From Bemisia tabaci (lineage: Eukaryota; Arthropoda; Insecta; Hemiptera; Aleyrodidae): a stretch of 64,000 nucleotides of DNA. The notes under the pieces were generated by a model. It searched no databases, had not been told where the DNA came from, and saw nothing but the letters and a program-made list of their open reading frames with translations. The stretch is taken from assembly GCF_918797505.1 (NCBI RefSeq), contig NC_092793.1:77683912-77747911 (forward strand). The letters are read 5' to 3'. This document shows positions 1 to 11,770 of this stretch, one piece after another (position 1 is the stretch's first letter; each line of letters starts with the position of its first letter). The position numbers were made by a program, and so were the translations under genes.

Positions 1-980
1 CTGACCCCCTAACCTTGTCACGCACCGTGACGCAAACTCGTGCCCCCTCCCCCTTAAACTGTTACGTGATTTATGAACGGTCACGGTCAATGGCAAAGTG
101 GAAGACCCCCGGACTGAAATTTTTTCCAAAAAAATGTCAATTTTCGTGATTTCTTTTTTTTATTTTACGAGAAAATCGACGGAGCAACTTATAAACCTGC
201 ACGTTTTGTAAAATTGAAGATATAAGCGTTTAAAATTTCCTTATCATACCCAACTTTTCCCACTGGCTAGTTACATTATGTGGCGATTTACAATAAATGG
301 TTGAATAAAAGGAGGGTAAGTAGTTTAGACTTTTCGAGAAAAAGCTTTTGAAAGTTTCATTGGCCATGTTTGGAGCATAAAATTTTTCTCCGCATAAAAT
401 TAGAAAGAACTAAACCGCTTGCAACTTATTCTTTAAGGCACTAAGTACAGTTTTTACTGTTGAAAGCTTTAAATTCAATTGTTAGATCAAACTCATTAAA
501 AATAGTTGTGGTGAAAATTTTCTTTCAGAAGAATCAAAGGTATCTTCTGCTCACGCGGACAGTCAAAGAAAAAGAAAAAAGTATTTTACAGTCAAGCTCA
601 ATCCTTAACGAATCACAATACGTTCCAGGCTGATTCAATTTTCTCTGTACTTTTTCGGGGCTACTTTTTAAGGACCACATAAAGGCAGAGAAAGCGAATT
701 TTTGCAATTCCGTTTGTCCAGAGGGTATTATAAACCATTCAACACTAATCGCCTTTTAGTGGAAATTAACAACCATAATGAATGAATTCTCATGCATTGA
801 AATTCTGCAAGGAATACAGTGAACACATACAAATTTTCTGAACTTGTGATCATCTCAGGATTTGTGTTAGAAAATATTGACACTTTTCCAAGACCATCAT
901 TTCTAATATCAAATGAGACGGGTTTGGTGACTGGATCGCAAGGGGCAATGTGCGCTTAATTTACACCTGGGATGGGATTG
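1..980. other. intergenic, no gene recognised
   Basis: AT-rich sequence with stop codons in all frames. I see no recognisable protein, RNA gene or clear terminal inverted repeat here. Confidence 0.5.
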
Positions 981-1232
981 CTGCTGTGCTAAGGAAGAAC
1001 GCCGTAAGAACATTCGAGACTTGCCAAATTTCCCCGAATAAAATATGAACTTAAGAAGAAAGTTGTGCATATTTCTAATTGGAATTTTCAGATATTTTAG
1101 ATTAAACTGGGAATAAAATTGTCCGAAAAATTGGTGGAAAAATTTACAGAATTTTTCTGGTATATCATTTTTTATTGAAGGAAATATGGCAACGCCTGAA
1201 TGCTCATACAGGTTTCTTCCTCAGCATGGCAG
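981..1232. mobile_element. ~250-bp inverted-repeat MITE, family A, copy 1
   Basis: The left end reads CTGCTGTGCTAAGGAAGAAC and the right end is its approximate reverse complement, closing in CCTCAGCATGGCAG. The next inner blocks are also paired: TTGCCAAATTT on the left and a mutated AATATGGCAACG on the right. The middle is an AT-rich imperfect palindrome without coding capacity. Related copies lie near 12.9, 20.0, 25.0, 25.2, 26.3, 36.2 and 59.1 kb, with a decayed one near 21.6 kb. Confidence 0.75.
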
Positions 1233-3179
1233 ATTTGTCATCCAATGTATGGAGGTTTTGTTGACTGGGCATGCGCTGCTTTATTTTCTGGAATAGAATT
1301 AGCTTTTAGATTACAAAGTTTGTAGGAAGTTGAGAGGAAGGGGGAAAAGGGAGAAACATTAAAAAAGCGAAGGGGATCGGACGATTCCGGTCATAAAGCG
1401 ATCAGCGCTGTCTGATCACCTCAACCGCCTCGTATTTTCAGCCTTAAGCCCGCGCACTTCCTGAAAAAATTTCATCTCAACTCTTGTGTGATCAGTGATT
1501 CTCAGCGTGATGTCCACGCAGAAATTTAGTTTAGCTTGCCGGGTCGACGCTTCACTACAAGCTAACGATGCCAAGAATTCATTCTGTGAGGTTTTTTCGG
1601 GACCCTTATGAAAATATACAAAAAAAAGAAATGTTCTCTCCGCAAATTTTGACCACTGTGCCGAAAAATTCGTCGAGCGGATGTAGAGAGAAAAATGTTT
1701 TTTTTTTAAAAAAAATCGAAGATCTCATAAGTTACTCTTCGGATTTTGAGGGGGAAAAAAAATTATTGCATTCTGTAGAAGCTGAAATTCTGTATTATTC
1801 TCTCTCTGTGCTCTGCAGCAATGTCGTTTGCCCTGGTCTTGAGAATTCTGTAACGCATTTTTCGAATATTTTCGAATAAGTTTCCCCAGCACTATGTTTC
1901 AGAGAGATAGAGCGTGAATGGTTTTTCGGGTAAACTCTGACAATTTCATTAAAATTCTTTTTTTTGAGAGGGGGGGGGCGACCAATAGGCTATATTTTTT
2001 CACAGGACAGTCCCGAGTAAAAATGTGTTCACGTGCTGCTTTTAGGTGAATCTCAAAATTTGCTAAACTGACAAATTCAATAACCCCTTAGGACCGACAG
2101 GAGGAATAACGTGGAATCAAAATTAATCATCTTTGAAAACTGCATGGACCATGGATTCGCACTTTCCAGTTTGGGAACCCTGACCGAGCGCAAACTGTAC
2201 GGCCAATCGCTGAGATGCAGGTCCTTGGCAGGCCCCGCATGACTCCATTCACCTTCTGAACCAAACAGGTGCTGAAGAGGGGGGGAGGGTAATTTAAATT
2301 TGCAACAAGTGGCAGTGAACCTTGCGAACATTATCAATTTCTGGAATCTGCGCTCCAGCGATTGAGAAAACTCAAAACCGCAGAGAAACTCGAGCACAGT
2401 TCTGATTCTGAAGCTATTAGAGTATTTCAAATTCTTTGTATCTTCCTGAAATTTTTGCAGATTTTAGTTTCGAAACTAGATTTGGACGGTCATAATTTAA
2501 AGTTTTCGTCGGTCCTTTCTATGAAGCACAATATTTGCCTGATTCGGGTTTTCTCCGTTTTTTCATTTCTAGGGATTTTTTCACCATTATATATTTCGAA
2601 CGCGCGAATTTAGGCGCCGTGTTGTTAAATTGGAATAATTTACAGTCGAAAACTGAAGAGAACAGTCCAAATTGATGAATTCGACTCATCTCCGATGCAG
2701 AAACATTCTTATTGTTGACGTTGTGGACGAAAAATGGGGTTAAAATCTGCGTTTCCGGACTTGGCTAGGTTTTAGAAAATGCGGTGAGGACTGGAATACA
2801 CATCCATTAATCATAACCACGGAACTGATTCGTCTCGGAGCGAGAGAAGAATGAACCAGCCACCAGCGCCCCACGGAAAAACGTCATAAGTGCATCTAGA
2901 CGTTGGAAATTCCTGCTCATGAAAAAATAATTATCTGAAAAACATAAGAACATTTTCTATGCATTTTTTAAGAGCATGTTACTCACAGTTTAATCTAGCG
3001 TTTCTGAGAAGTCCGGGAGGGAAAATGGTGTAACTTTTGGCGAAAATAAATATAATTTTAGAAGAAATTAGTCAAAGTTTCAACGTTTAAAGGGGGTTTT
3101 TGCTTAGTGGGTAGCAACCGCTGATGGAGCTTACAGTAGTTCTTCGCGGAATCCCCCGCGGCCAATCCCGATGCCGGGT
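1233..3179. other. intergenic, no gene recognised
   Basis: No conserved protein or RNA is visible. Short open frames on both strands (for example around 1.6-1.9 kb and 2.1-2.6 kb) have low-complexity compositions and match no family I know. Confidence 0.5.
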
Positions 3180-3340
3180 CAGTGGCGTGGCGTGAATGAT
3201 CCGTTATCGATCTTTCCCATTTGAAGCTATCGTGAAGAATCGATTATTCAGTGGTTCGTTCGGAACACTCTGTTAATCGATCCTTTTCCATAGGTTTAAA
3301 CGGAAGATGAATCGATCTATTGCAAAGCACGCCAGGTGTC
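3180..3340. mobile_element. hAT-like MITE, family G, copy 1
   Basis: The left end is CAGTGGCGTGGCGTGAATGA. The interior repeats ATCGAT-rich blocks shared with copies at 8.0, 15.5, 18.1 and 24.6 kb. The right end, after GCAAAGCACGCC, is eroded, so the boundary and the target duplication are uncertain in this copy. Confidence 0.6.
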
Positions 3341-3545
3341 GGTGCGATGCCCGCGGGATGAAATGCTAACTAGGCATCGAGGAAGAACCGCGTTACTTTC
3401 CAATTTTCAATTCGTCAATATGCAGAAATCGCCGTTCTAACCTCATTCACCGGCTCCAACAAAGCTCGCAGATATTAACATATGTATAGCCGAGATTTCT
3501 AAGACAGCCTTCATCCTGCTCCCGAGCCCGAGCTTGAGCCTGCAA

Positions 3546-3878
3546 TCCTGGGGAAAAACGCCGTATCCACATTGAAAGCTTGCCAAATTTCTTCAGTTTA
3601 TTGTAAATTAGGGAGCTACACCCAGGATGTCTACTAAAACAGAGTGACCGAAAATCCGTACTTGTACAGTACTTTTTCAGTACATTCCCAAGAAATTCAG
3701 TACCACCTCGACAGAAATATTCAGTTTCCACACCAAATGTAATATTTGAATTGTCAACCCCATTCAGGAAAGCAAATAAAGGTGAATTAACAATTTTTCA
3801 CTGACACTTTCGTCATTTTCCCTGGCTTTCCAAAATTCCCTGACATTTCCCGGTTTTCCCTGACCGTGGCAACCCTGA
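3546..3878. repeat. patchwork of repeat fragments
   Basis: This holds a half-copy of family A (GGGGAAAAACGCCGTATCCA near 3546). Next comes a fragment related to the GTGTCTAC family (near 3629, with repeated AGTAC). Last is a fragment ending in GTGGCAACCCTG (near 3865), the end sequence of the element at 17.6-17.9 kb. None has both ends. Confidence 0.5.
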
Positions 3879-4586
3879 TACAAGCATTTTACCAGTGGCC
3901 GGTCACGTGCGATGGAAAAGTGTGGCTTTTTCACAACTTGACAACATTGATCTGATTATGCGAGATAAGCACTGAATAGGTCTTTCAACTTTGCAAGGCA
4001 GCCGTAGGGCCCATAAGAGGGATGGCGCAGGCGCGGAATATGAGAGGTCAAGTAAAGCGAGTTACGCAAAATATCTCTGGTCTTGGTCGCGCCGAGCCGT
4101 TGATATCAAATTCAGGATTCTACTCCTAGATCATATTGTTCCGGTTACTGAATGCGTACCAAAGGGTGGTAAAGGGAGTTTCAACCCTCTTTCTTCCCCC
4201 TATCTCGCGACCAAAGGCATTGCCCGCGATTCGGGGACGAATTTAACATATCGGTGGCTAAAGGACGGTACCACATAACTGAAAATGTTGGCGAAAATAG
4301 TTAGCGACTTTGCCGTATTTTACGATATAAAATACGTAATTTGGTGTGTTTAGATTTTTCCAGTTCCGCATGGGAACGTTTTACTAACGTCTTGTGAAGT
4401 ATAAAAATCTAGCAAATCAAAATTACAAAAATGGCGACGTTCTCTTTTCGTCGTGTAAAATCGTCAGCTTGCAGAAAGGCGGAATTGTTCCTTAGCCATC
4501 AATATACGAAAATAAATAAATTCTCCTCTAACGAGACAGATGGCTGCACGCGCACTTCTGATGAAATTTCGGATAGGTTTTTAATT
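3879..4586. other. intergenic, no gene recognised
   Basis: A 95-residue open frame at 3991-4278 is the longest here and resembles no known protein. I see no RNA gene or paired repeat ends. Confidence 0.45.
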
Positions 4587-6955
4587 GAATCGGCTCGTGC
4601 GAAAACCGCTAATGTCCATTTTTTTCAATTTTGAGATTTTTGGGTTAAAATACTCTCGGAGGTCAGACACACTCATTAATGTGGTGAAAATGTTTGTTCC
4701 TTGGGTTTGAACCCCTTTTCAGGGGGGGCCGTGGTCCGAATCATGCGAAAACCGCTAATGTCCATCCTCCGATATATGCCTCATAAAACAGTACAACACA
4801 CCAAAAGAAAAAAGTGTCTCCTGGACGACATAAGGTGATCTTAATGTATTTTGAGGCGCTGAATCCGAATATGACCTCCGTTTTATTCCATCACCCTCCG
4901 ATTTTCCGGAAAAACCGATTTTACTCGGAAAAGTGGCCATTTTTGGGCATTTTCGGTGTATTTCCTACTGTTATCCCCTGCAGAATGTAGGTAAAACTTT
5001 TCGTAGCTACGAGATTCACGTTTGCCGATGTCTTTTTGACTGACAAATCCGGAAATGACCTTAATTTTTCCCGTTCACCTCTCAGTTTTCCGGGAAAGCA
5101 ACTTTTTCCCGGGAAAATGAGCAAATTCGACGTATATATGTCGTGCATGAAATTTATTTTTATAAATTTTCCTGGACCCGTGATAGTATGTTGCCTCTGT
5201 ATTTTGAGCTGCTGAATCCGAATATGACCTCGGTTTCTTTCTATCACACTTCAGATTTCCGGTAAAGCCGATTTTTCCGAGCCTAAAATTGTGTATCGTA
5301 AAAGCTTCGCCGGACTCAAAGTGTGTTCGAAATTCATTTTAAAAATGTCTCCGATGTGTGATACATCGATTCCTTTGTGTATTGAACTGTTGAATTCAAA
5401 AATGATCTCAGATTTTTCCGATCACCCATCATTTTTCCGGAAAAGTCGCTTTTCCTAAGAAAACGCTCTTTTCGGGTATTTTTGCGGGATGATTTTCCTG
5501 CTCTGAGGAGTTTCAGAAATTTTCCGAGATCCTTTTTTGGTCTCTCTTGCTGTATTAAGAAGCACTGAACTCGAATTTGACCTTCACTCATCTTTGACAA
5601 GCCCCCGTTTTCGAGAAGGTCCGATTTTTCCGGACTCTTGGCCCGGTTTTTCCCGGCCAAAAGCTTTTCCGGACTGTTCCCTCTTCCAGGGAAATTCAAA
5701 ACATTTTCCGCATGTGTGATACATCGTTTTACATGTAACGTGAGCTGAAAACCCCAAATATGACCTTAGAAATTCGATATCACCCACCGGAGAATTTCTG
5801 AAACTCCTCAGAGCAGGAAAATCATCCCGCAAAAATACCCGAAAAGAGCGTTTTCTTAGGAAAAGCGACTTTTCCGGAAAAATGATGGGTGATCGGAAAA
5901 ATCTGAGATCATTTTTGAATTCAACAGTTCAATACACAAAGGAATCGATGTATCACACATCGGAGACATTTTTAAAATGAATTTCGAACACACTTTGAGT
6001 CCGGCGAAGCTTTTACGATACACAATTTTAGGCTCGGAAAAATCGGCTTTACCGGAAATCTGAAGTGTGATAGAAAGAAACCGAGGTCATATTCGGATTC
6101 AGCAGCTCAAAATACAGAGGCAATATACTATCACGGGTCCAGGAAAATTTATAAAAATAAATTTCATGCACGACATATATACGTCGAATTTGCTCATTTT
6201 CCCGGGAAAAAGTTGCTTTCCCGGAAAACTGAGAGGTGAACGGGAAAAATTAAGGTCATTTCCGGATTTGTCAGTCAAAAAGACATCGGCAAACGTGAAT
6301 CTCGTAGCTACGAAAAGTTTTACCTACATTCTGCAGGGGATAACAGTAGGAAATACACCGAAAATGCCCAAAAATGGCCACTTTTCCGAGTAAAATCGGT
6401 TTTTCCGGAAAATCGGAGGGTGATGGAAAAAAACGGAGGTCATATTCGGATTCAGCGCCTCAAAATACGTTAGGATGACCTTATTTAGCCCGGTAGGCAT
6501 ACTTAAACATATGCGTTTTCGATGATTTAGAACCGACCATGCACGAATCATGCGAAAACCGCTAATGTCCAGTTTATTGCTGGTAGTCCCGTGATGAAAC
6601 TTGCTTTAAGTGCCGCAATTGTCAAGAATTTTAGTTTTTCAACTTTATTTGAATGATAATCTACCGTTTTAATATCTTTAGAATGAATTTTGAAAGTATC
6701 AAACGGCTCCAAAACTCGGCGATTTTTACGAATCATGCGAAAACCGCTAATGTCCAGAGTCCTTTTTTTTTAATTACTCCATCCCAGACTGAAGAGGAGC
6801 TGGAAACTGTTAGGGATCCTTTTCTACAATCCACTCTTGTAATAATCAACTTCTGAACATTTTTTAATCCCGCATTTAAAAGGCTTCTACAGTTTTTTGC
6901 AGTTTACTCAAAATAAGAGAAAATGGACATTAGCGGTTTTCGCACGAGCCGATTC
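4587..6955. mobile_element. 2.4-kb foldback DNA element with ~49-bp terminal inverted repeats
   Basis: The two ends are inverted copies starting GAATCGGCTCGTGCGAAAAC and continuing through CGCTAATGTCCATTTT; about 49 bp pair with a few mismatches. Further copies of the core CGAAAACCGCTAATGTCC lie inside at 4741-4764, 6547-6570 and 6731-6754, in the left-end orientation, which suggests repeated self-insertion. Inside lies a giant hairpin (4828-6486). No transposase is recognisable, so the element would need proteins supplied in trans. Flanks are AATT on the left and ATTA on the right, so a target duplication is not clear. A 236-bp relative with similar ends lies at 53585-53820. Confidence 0.75.
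4828..6486. repeat. near-perfect long inverted repeat, ~695-bp arms, ~269-bp loop
   Basis: Positions pair around a centre at 5657: arm 4828-5522 mirrors 5792-6486. The arms are nearly identical. The mirrored 108-codon open frames (4921-5247 minus, 6067-6393 plus) differ at one residue only. These frames look like by-products of the repeat, not genes. Within each arm a looser unit recurs (AATATGACCTC, then TATCACCC, then TTTTCCGGAAAA), near 4866, 5217, 5395, 5571 and 5753. Confidence 0.85.
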
Positions 6956-7543
6956 ATTATGGTAAATAAAAAATCCTCTTAAAATCGAGGGGGAAAATAT
7001 AAATGCTGGTGGACAGAGAAAAAACAACAAACTCACCCATACAGAGAACTGACAGAGACAAAAGTTAGGAACTTACCTGAAACAGAGGAAAAAGACACAA
7101 TATTAAACAGTCAGATCAAATTCGGTTGAATAGAGTAATTCATTGCAACATTTGTGAATCAACTCAAGTAGGCCTGATTTTTTGTCAAGCGGGAAGTTCA
7201 AACAATCAAGGGCGAATAACTCTTATTACTTACTCGACTTACGTAAGCAAGTACAACTTGGAAACTGTTAACGCGTCCACCGTTTTCTCCACGAAATTTT
7301 ATTGGAAAATTTTGTATATTGTACAGTGATTAATTCAGTTTCCTGTCAAATGGTATTTAACAGGTAGGGATTCTCTGCGCAAGACAACTGAACATTCTAA
7401 CTTGCCAAAATGATCGAGTTAGGTTCCCATTCCCAATACTATTTGCAAATATTCCTCATTCCAACGTCTCTGGTGATAACCTGATATGCACAGCTGAGGG
7501 GACATCTATGGCAATCGAGGCCACTGCACTTGAGGAACCGCCG
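6956..7543. other. intergenic, no gene recognised
   Basis: No recognisable coding or RNA feature. A 67-residue open frame at 7126-7329 has no familiar motif. Confidence 0.45.
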
Positions 7544-7776
7544 CACATTGGATCGAGACAATTAGAGAGGTCGGACATAAAATTTTTAACTAAAACTGCA
7601 AAGTTTGATGTTTATTTTGTCACATTTTAAATTTCAAGGGGTGCGTGAAACAGAAAATTTCATGAGGAAACCGATGGAACCTCTTCCAGAGCCTTACAGT
7701 TTTGTATGAACAGAGTTATAAGCGTTTAAAGTTTCCAAATTTTGTCCAACGTCTCCTATTGACTCGATCCAGTGTG
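7544..7776. mobile_element. non-autonomous Transib-like element, family H, copy 1
   Basis: Ends are CACATTGGATCGAGACAAT on the left and, read inward from the right, CACACTGGATCGAGTCAATA. The element is 233 bp and is flanked on both sides by CGCCG (7539-7543 and 7777-7781), a perfect 5-bp target duplication. CAC-starting ends close to CACAGTG and GC-rich 5-bp duplications are the hallmarks of Transib transposons, relatives of RAG1. No transposase is present. Superfamily assignment is inference from ends and duplication. Confidence 0.75.
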
Positions 7777-8005
7777 CGCCGCAGCCATAAATCATCATTG
7801 CGAAGGGAAGGGATTTAGAGGGTCGCGGATCTGCGCGACGACCGGAGAAATTTCAGCTCATTACAGGGGAGGGAAGTGTGCGAAGAAATTTGACTTAAAA
7901 TTTGTTATTTATGACGGTGAACTTGGAGCTGTTAATTTATTGAGGTCACGGGCATCATGTGCAGACTGTTCACGGTGCAAAACCAATGTGGAGAGCAATA
8001 AACAT

Positions 8006-8172
8006 CAGTGGTGAGGTGTGCATGATCGATTATTATCGATATTTCCCCTTTTGAAGCTGTGGCAAAGGATCGATTATTAAAGTGTTCGTTGCGAAAACTC
8101 TGTTAATCGATCCTTTTCCATAGGTTTAAATGGCAGATCAATCGATATATCGCAAAGCACGCTACAGAACTG
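8006..8172. mobile_element. hAT-like MITE, family G, copy 2
   Basis: Starts CAGTGGTGAGGTGTGCATGA and ends in GCACGCTACAGAACTG, a degraded form of the family end. Flanks ATAAACAT (7998-8005) and TCAAACAT (8173-8180) agree at 6 of 8 bases, which fits an old 8-bp duplication. Confidence 0.65.
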
Positions 8173-11100
8173 TCAAACATGTACGCATAACCGGTTTCTG
8201 CAATTTAGCAGAACACCCCCCGCTACGCCGCGCGCCACGGGATCGCGGCTCAGCAACGACCGTGTTGCCAAGCACAGCTGGAATCCATCGAAGAAGCGAG
8301 CGTTTCCGAGATTTAATTCGGAAATTTGGCAACCGTTCGATGTATGGTGTGATTGTACCCGCTGCCTCCCTCTCCAACCAGTGTCGCACACAACTGGACA
8401 GAAAACTAAATAATTTTATGAATGATTAATGTTGAATGGGTGCGGGTAGGCTGCTAGTTGCCACGTTAGGCGCGCTGGGAAAACGGAGCTTTATGGCAGC
8501 TTTGCGCGGTCAAAATTACGTTATGAGTGAACTAAAAGATTTCCCAAGGAATTCCTAAACAAGTTAAAAGACTCACACAAAGTTCTTAGATGCCACGAGA
8601 AATGCTATATAATGTTGGAACTATATCGTTACTCTGTAATAACCTCGAGTAGGTGTACTGTAATAATACTCTCAGCCATAAAGTAGGCACGCCATTACAC
8701 ATTTATGATATAGGTTCCAACATTTTGAGAGACTACGCCGCAAAACGAAAGAAAAAGACCGATCTACTGCACAAGTCGTGGGAGAAATCACCAGATGTGA
8801 TAAAATGCAAGTACTTTCGGATATATTTTTGTAATCTCTCCAAATTCAAGGAATTGAAAATTTGAAAGCAACAATTCATGTGTTGTCAAGGACTTTTCGG
8901 GTCCTAAATATATTTGGCTCAGAGAATTTAAAAAAAAAACTTGAAGATTTCCACCTGTTTGAGCAGTTACTTCACTTTTTCAAAGGCTCGCTCATAAAAT
9001 CAGGCTTTTCAAGGATTTCGTTCTTCGGTTTGATCGATGAAAACAGAAAAAAACACTCTGGAAATAAAGGATTCCATCACAAACATTAAGGTTTTATCAT
9101 GACCAAAAACCATTCGCAGTAAAAATAAACTCTTCACCTAGGGTGAGAAGAGGACCACACAAACGCAGCAAGTTGCATAGAAACCAAGAATAGGAGGCTT
9201 TAACTAAACTTTCGTACGTAAAAGACTAAGTTTAACGATTGCATATTTTCACGTTTAAAACATTTGTTCTCGACTCTTTATTTTAAACAGGAGAAAATTT
9301 TCGACCATTTAAATTCACAACAATTTCTAACTTATTTTTTCCTAAAATGCAACTTAGTGCGTTTCTATTAAGCTAGGTTCAAATACAGCTTGTTTCAGAG
9401 AGAGAAAAAATTGTCCTGAACCTCCTGTAAACGACAAGACATTTTATTTCTTTTTTTTCTCTCTCATTTTTGTGTGTGTGAGGGTGTGTGTGTGTGTGTG
9501 CGTGTCGCACTAGGTGGTTTTAAAATTTCCAAGGAAGCCAAGGAAACACTATTCTATTAAAATAATGGATCTAGTTTGCTTCAAAGTCGATAGACTTAAA
9601 ATATGTTTTTAAAAAGCTCGTATTAAAAAGTTCCGGGAAAGGGGCAGTTTGACAACATGGGGCGTCCAGGTACTGTACAACTTAAAGGGGGACAGATAGA
9701 GAATAAATAAGTGAGGCTGGCAAAGGCGGCGGATTGTTGGAAATAGGATCGGGGCGAGCCTGCGAGCGCGCAGTGCATGATACTCACAATCCAGTCAAAA
9801 ATAAATAATCTCTTGCACTAAAAAAAGGAGCACTGCGAACCGAGGTACATCCGCGTGAGCCATTGCGACCGGTGCATTCGGATAAATCATTTTTAATGCA
9901 CCGTCACTCGTTGAATCCTTCGGGCGACATGCGATAAAATTCTAAAAGCTCCACCAGCAACAATCAAAGCCTACGGTGAGGGATTTTTCAACTACAATTC
10001 CAACGTCCGCGAGTAGAAGTACTCGGGTGCCAAAAGACTTACTTACTTTTGAGATATCGGTGTCACTGCATAGATAAGTGTTTTGCGGACATTCGAACTC
10101 AAACTCGTCAATAATGTAAACGCGACCTGAAATTAGGACGGTTTCAGGTTTGCAAAAAAAATAAAAAAAAAAAAAAAAAAAATTAAAGTTTTAATCTACC
10201 TACTATGTTCAAAGAAGTGTCCGATTTACGGGGAACTTCCAAAAAGTAATGCTTCTCTATGTTCGTTGCCTGAAACCTGACTGGGCGATAATCTCTCAAG
10301 ATTATAAGAATGACCGATGGAAACAAACATAAGCCGCTTATGGCTACCTTAAATCGTTTTAGATTACATTGGAGATGATTCACGCATTCGCGAGTCTCCG
10401 AGAATTAAGACGATGTTGAGCAATGATGGTAAAAATCGAATGAGCAACTATACGCGCTTGGGGGTAATCGTGTGGTATCACGCAAAATTGAAGGAGATTT
10501 TTGACGCGCGCTGTCGCTATACAGAACTTCGGTACAGGGACAGCGAACAAAAGCATCCATTGAGCTCTGTGATGAGAGAAGTAACAGAAATTGACTTTTT
10601 TCGTTTATGATTCAATCCTTTTTCCCTCATGACAGACCGTTACAAAAATGGCAGCTTTCATCGCTTCAGGATCGTAAGAACAATTACGATTGTTTTCGCT
10701 TTGCGTTGACAAGCAGCAAAAAATTATTAGATGGATTATCATGAAAGAACATTTTAGAGAAGGACTTTCACGCCTCCCCGACGCAAAAATTCGTGAAAAT
10801 CCTTCTTCCTGCTCTATTTTGAATTTATTTTGCAATTCAAAGTGAAGAGAGCAGATTTTTCAAAATATTTTTCCGTAAATATGACTGGTAAATTTCCAGT
10901 TTTGATTATAAATTCCCGAAGACATTTCAGAATTATGCGGGGAAAGTCTGACCGCATTTTCAGTAGCTCGCATAGTAACATTTGAGGCAAACATTTCCTA
11001 AATTTCGACGATTTACCTAATTAAGAAAAGCAACACGTGCAGATGTTTTTGATGGAAGATTCGTATGACACTAATCACCACCGTCAAAATACTTAAAGCA

Positions 11101-11397
11101 AGCTTTCCAAACAGCGGCAGTTTATTTTTCATACCTGCAATGCCCTGATTTTTATGGCAGAATTCCATGCTTCGCAGGATTTTCGACAGCCTGCCGATAT
11201 TTCACGTTCAAAGCACTTTTTCCTCGACATATTTGACAGGAGAAAATATACGACGAGTTGAATTTAAAACTAATGCCAACTGTTTTTTTTTTCCCAAAAT
11301 GGACTTAATGCGTTTTTGTGAGACTCTGTCCACTTCCAAGGCGGAAAAGCCGACTGAATTTATTTTTCGCTCTTTATCTGCTGACGAAAAAATGGTA
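8173..11397. other. 3.2-kb intergenic stretch without recognisable genes
   Basis: Includes a GC-richer patch near 8.2-8.4 kb, a TG microsatellite near 9.48 kb and an A-rich run near 10.16 kb. Open frames here (up to 99 codons) overlap one another on both strands and match nothing I recognise. Confidence 0.5.
9471..9505. repeat. (TG)n microsatellite
   Basis: Two TG runs are separated by AGGG, with a CG interruption near the 3' end. Confidence 0.9.
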
Positions 11398-11770
11398 TGG
11401 AATCGATCGACATGAATCCATCGACTAAAAGAAAAACGTGAATCCATCGACGCGATTCGATCGACACCGATTCGAACAATGATAAATGGTTAGAAAAGCG
11501 GTGTCGATTTGGTCGTTATGAATCGATAGAAAAACAAAATCGTGATCCGATCGACAGCGACACGGTTGACACCGATTCTATTGACAAAGTGTGATTGATT
11601 CACAGGTTTGTCCATCAATTCTCGGTTCTCGATCGAATAGCATCGATCAGTTCACGCTCTTGTTTTTCGATCGATCCATGTCAATCGAGTCGACTTGGGT
11701 TTTTAAATCAATTGTCGATCGATTCGCGTTTTTATTATTCGATCGATTGATGTCGATCGAATCCGTACCC
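11398..11770. repeat. cluster of ATCGATCGAC motifs, arranged as two opposed halves
   Basis: Degenerate copies of ATCGATCGAC recur many times. The first half reads mostly as CGATCGACA-type units spaced by AAAAACGTGAATC. The second half shows the complementary form (GTCGATCGATTCGCGTTTTT and similar). This suggests a decayed inverted repeat or minisatellite. There is no coding signal. Confidence 0.65.

Noticed and set aside
4921..6393. Two mirrored 108-codon open frames as duplicate genes
   Set aside because: They exist only because the region is a near-perfect inverted repeat. No start context, splice pattern or known domain supports coding.
10153..10182. Poly(A) runs near 10.16 and 13.69 kb as retrotransposon tails
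   Set aside because: No reverse transcriptase remnant, SINE body or target duplication could be tied to them.
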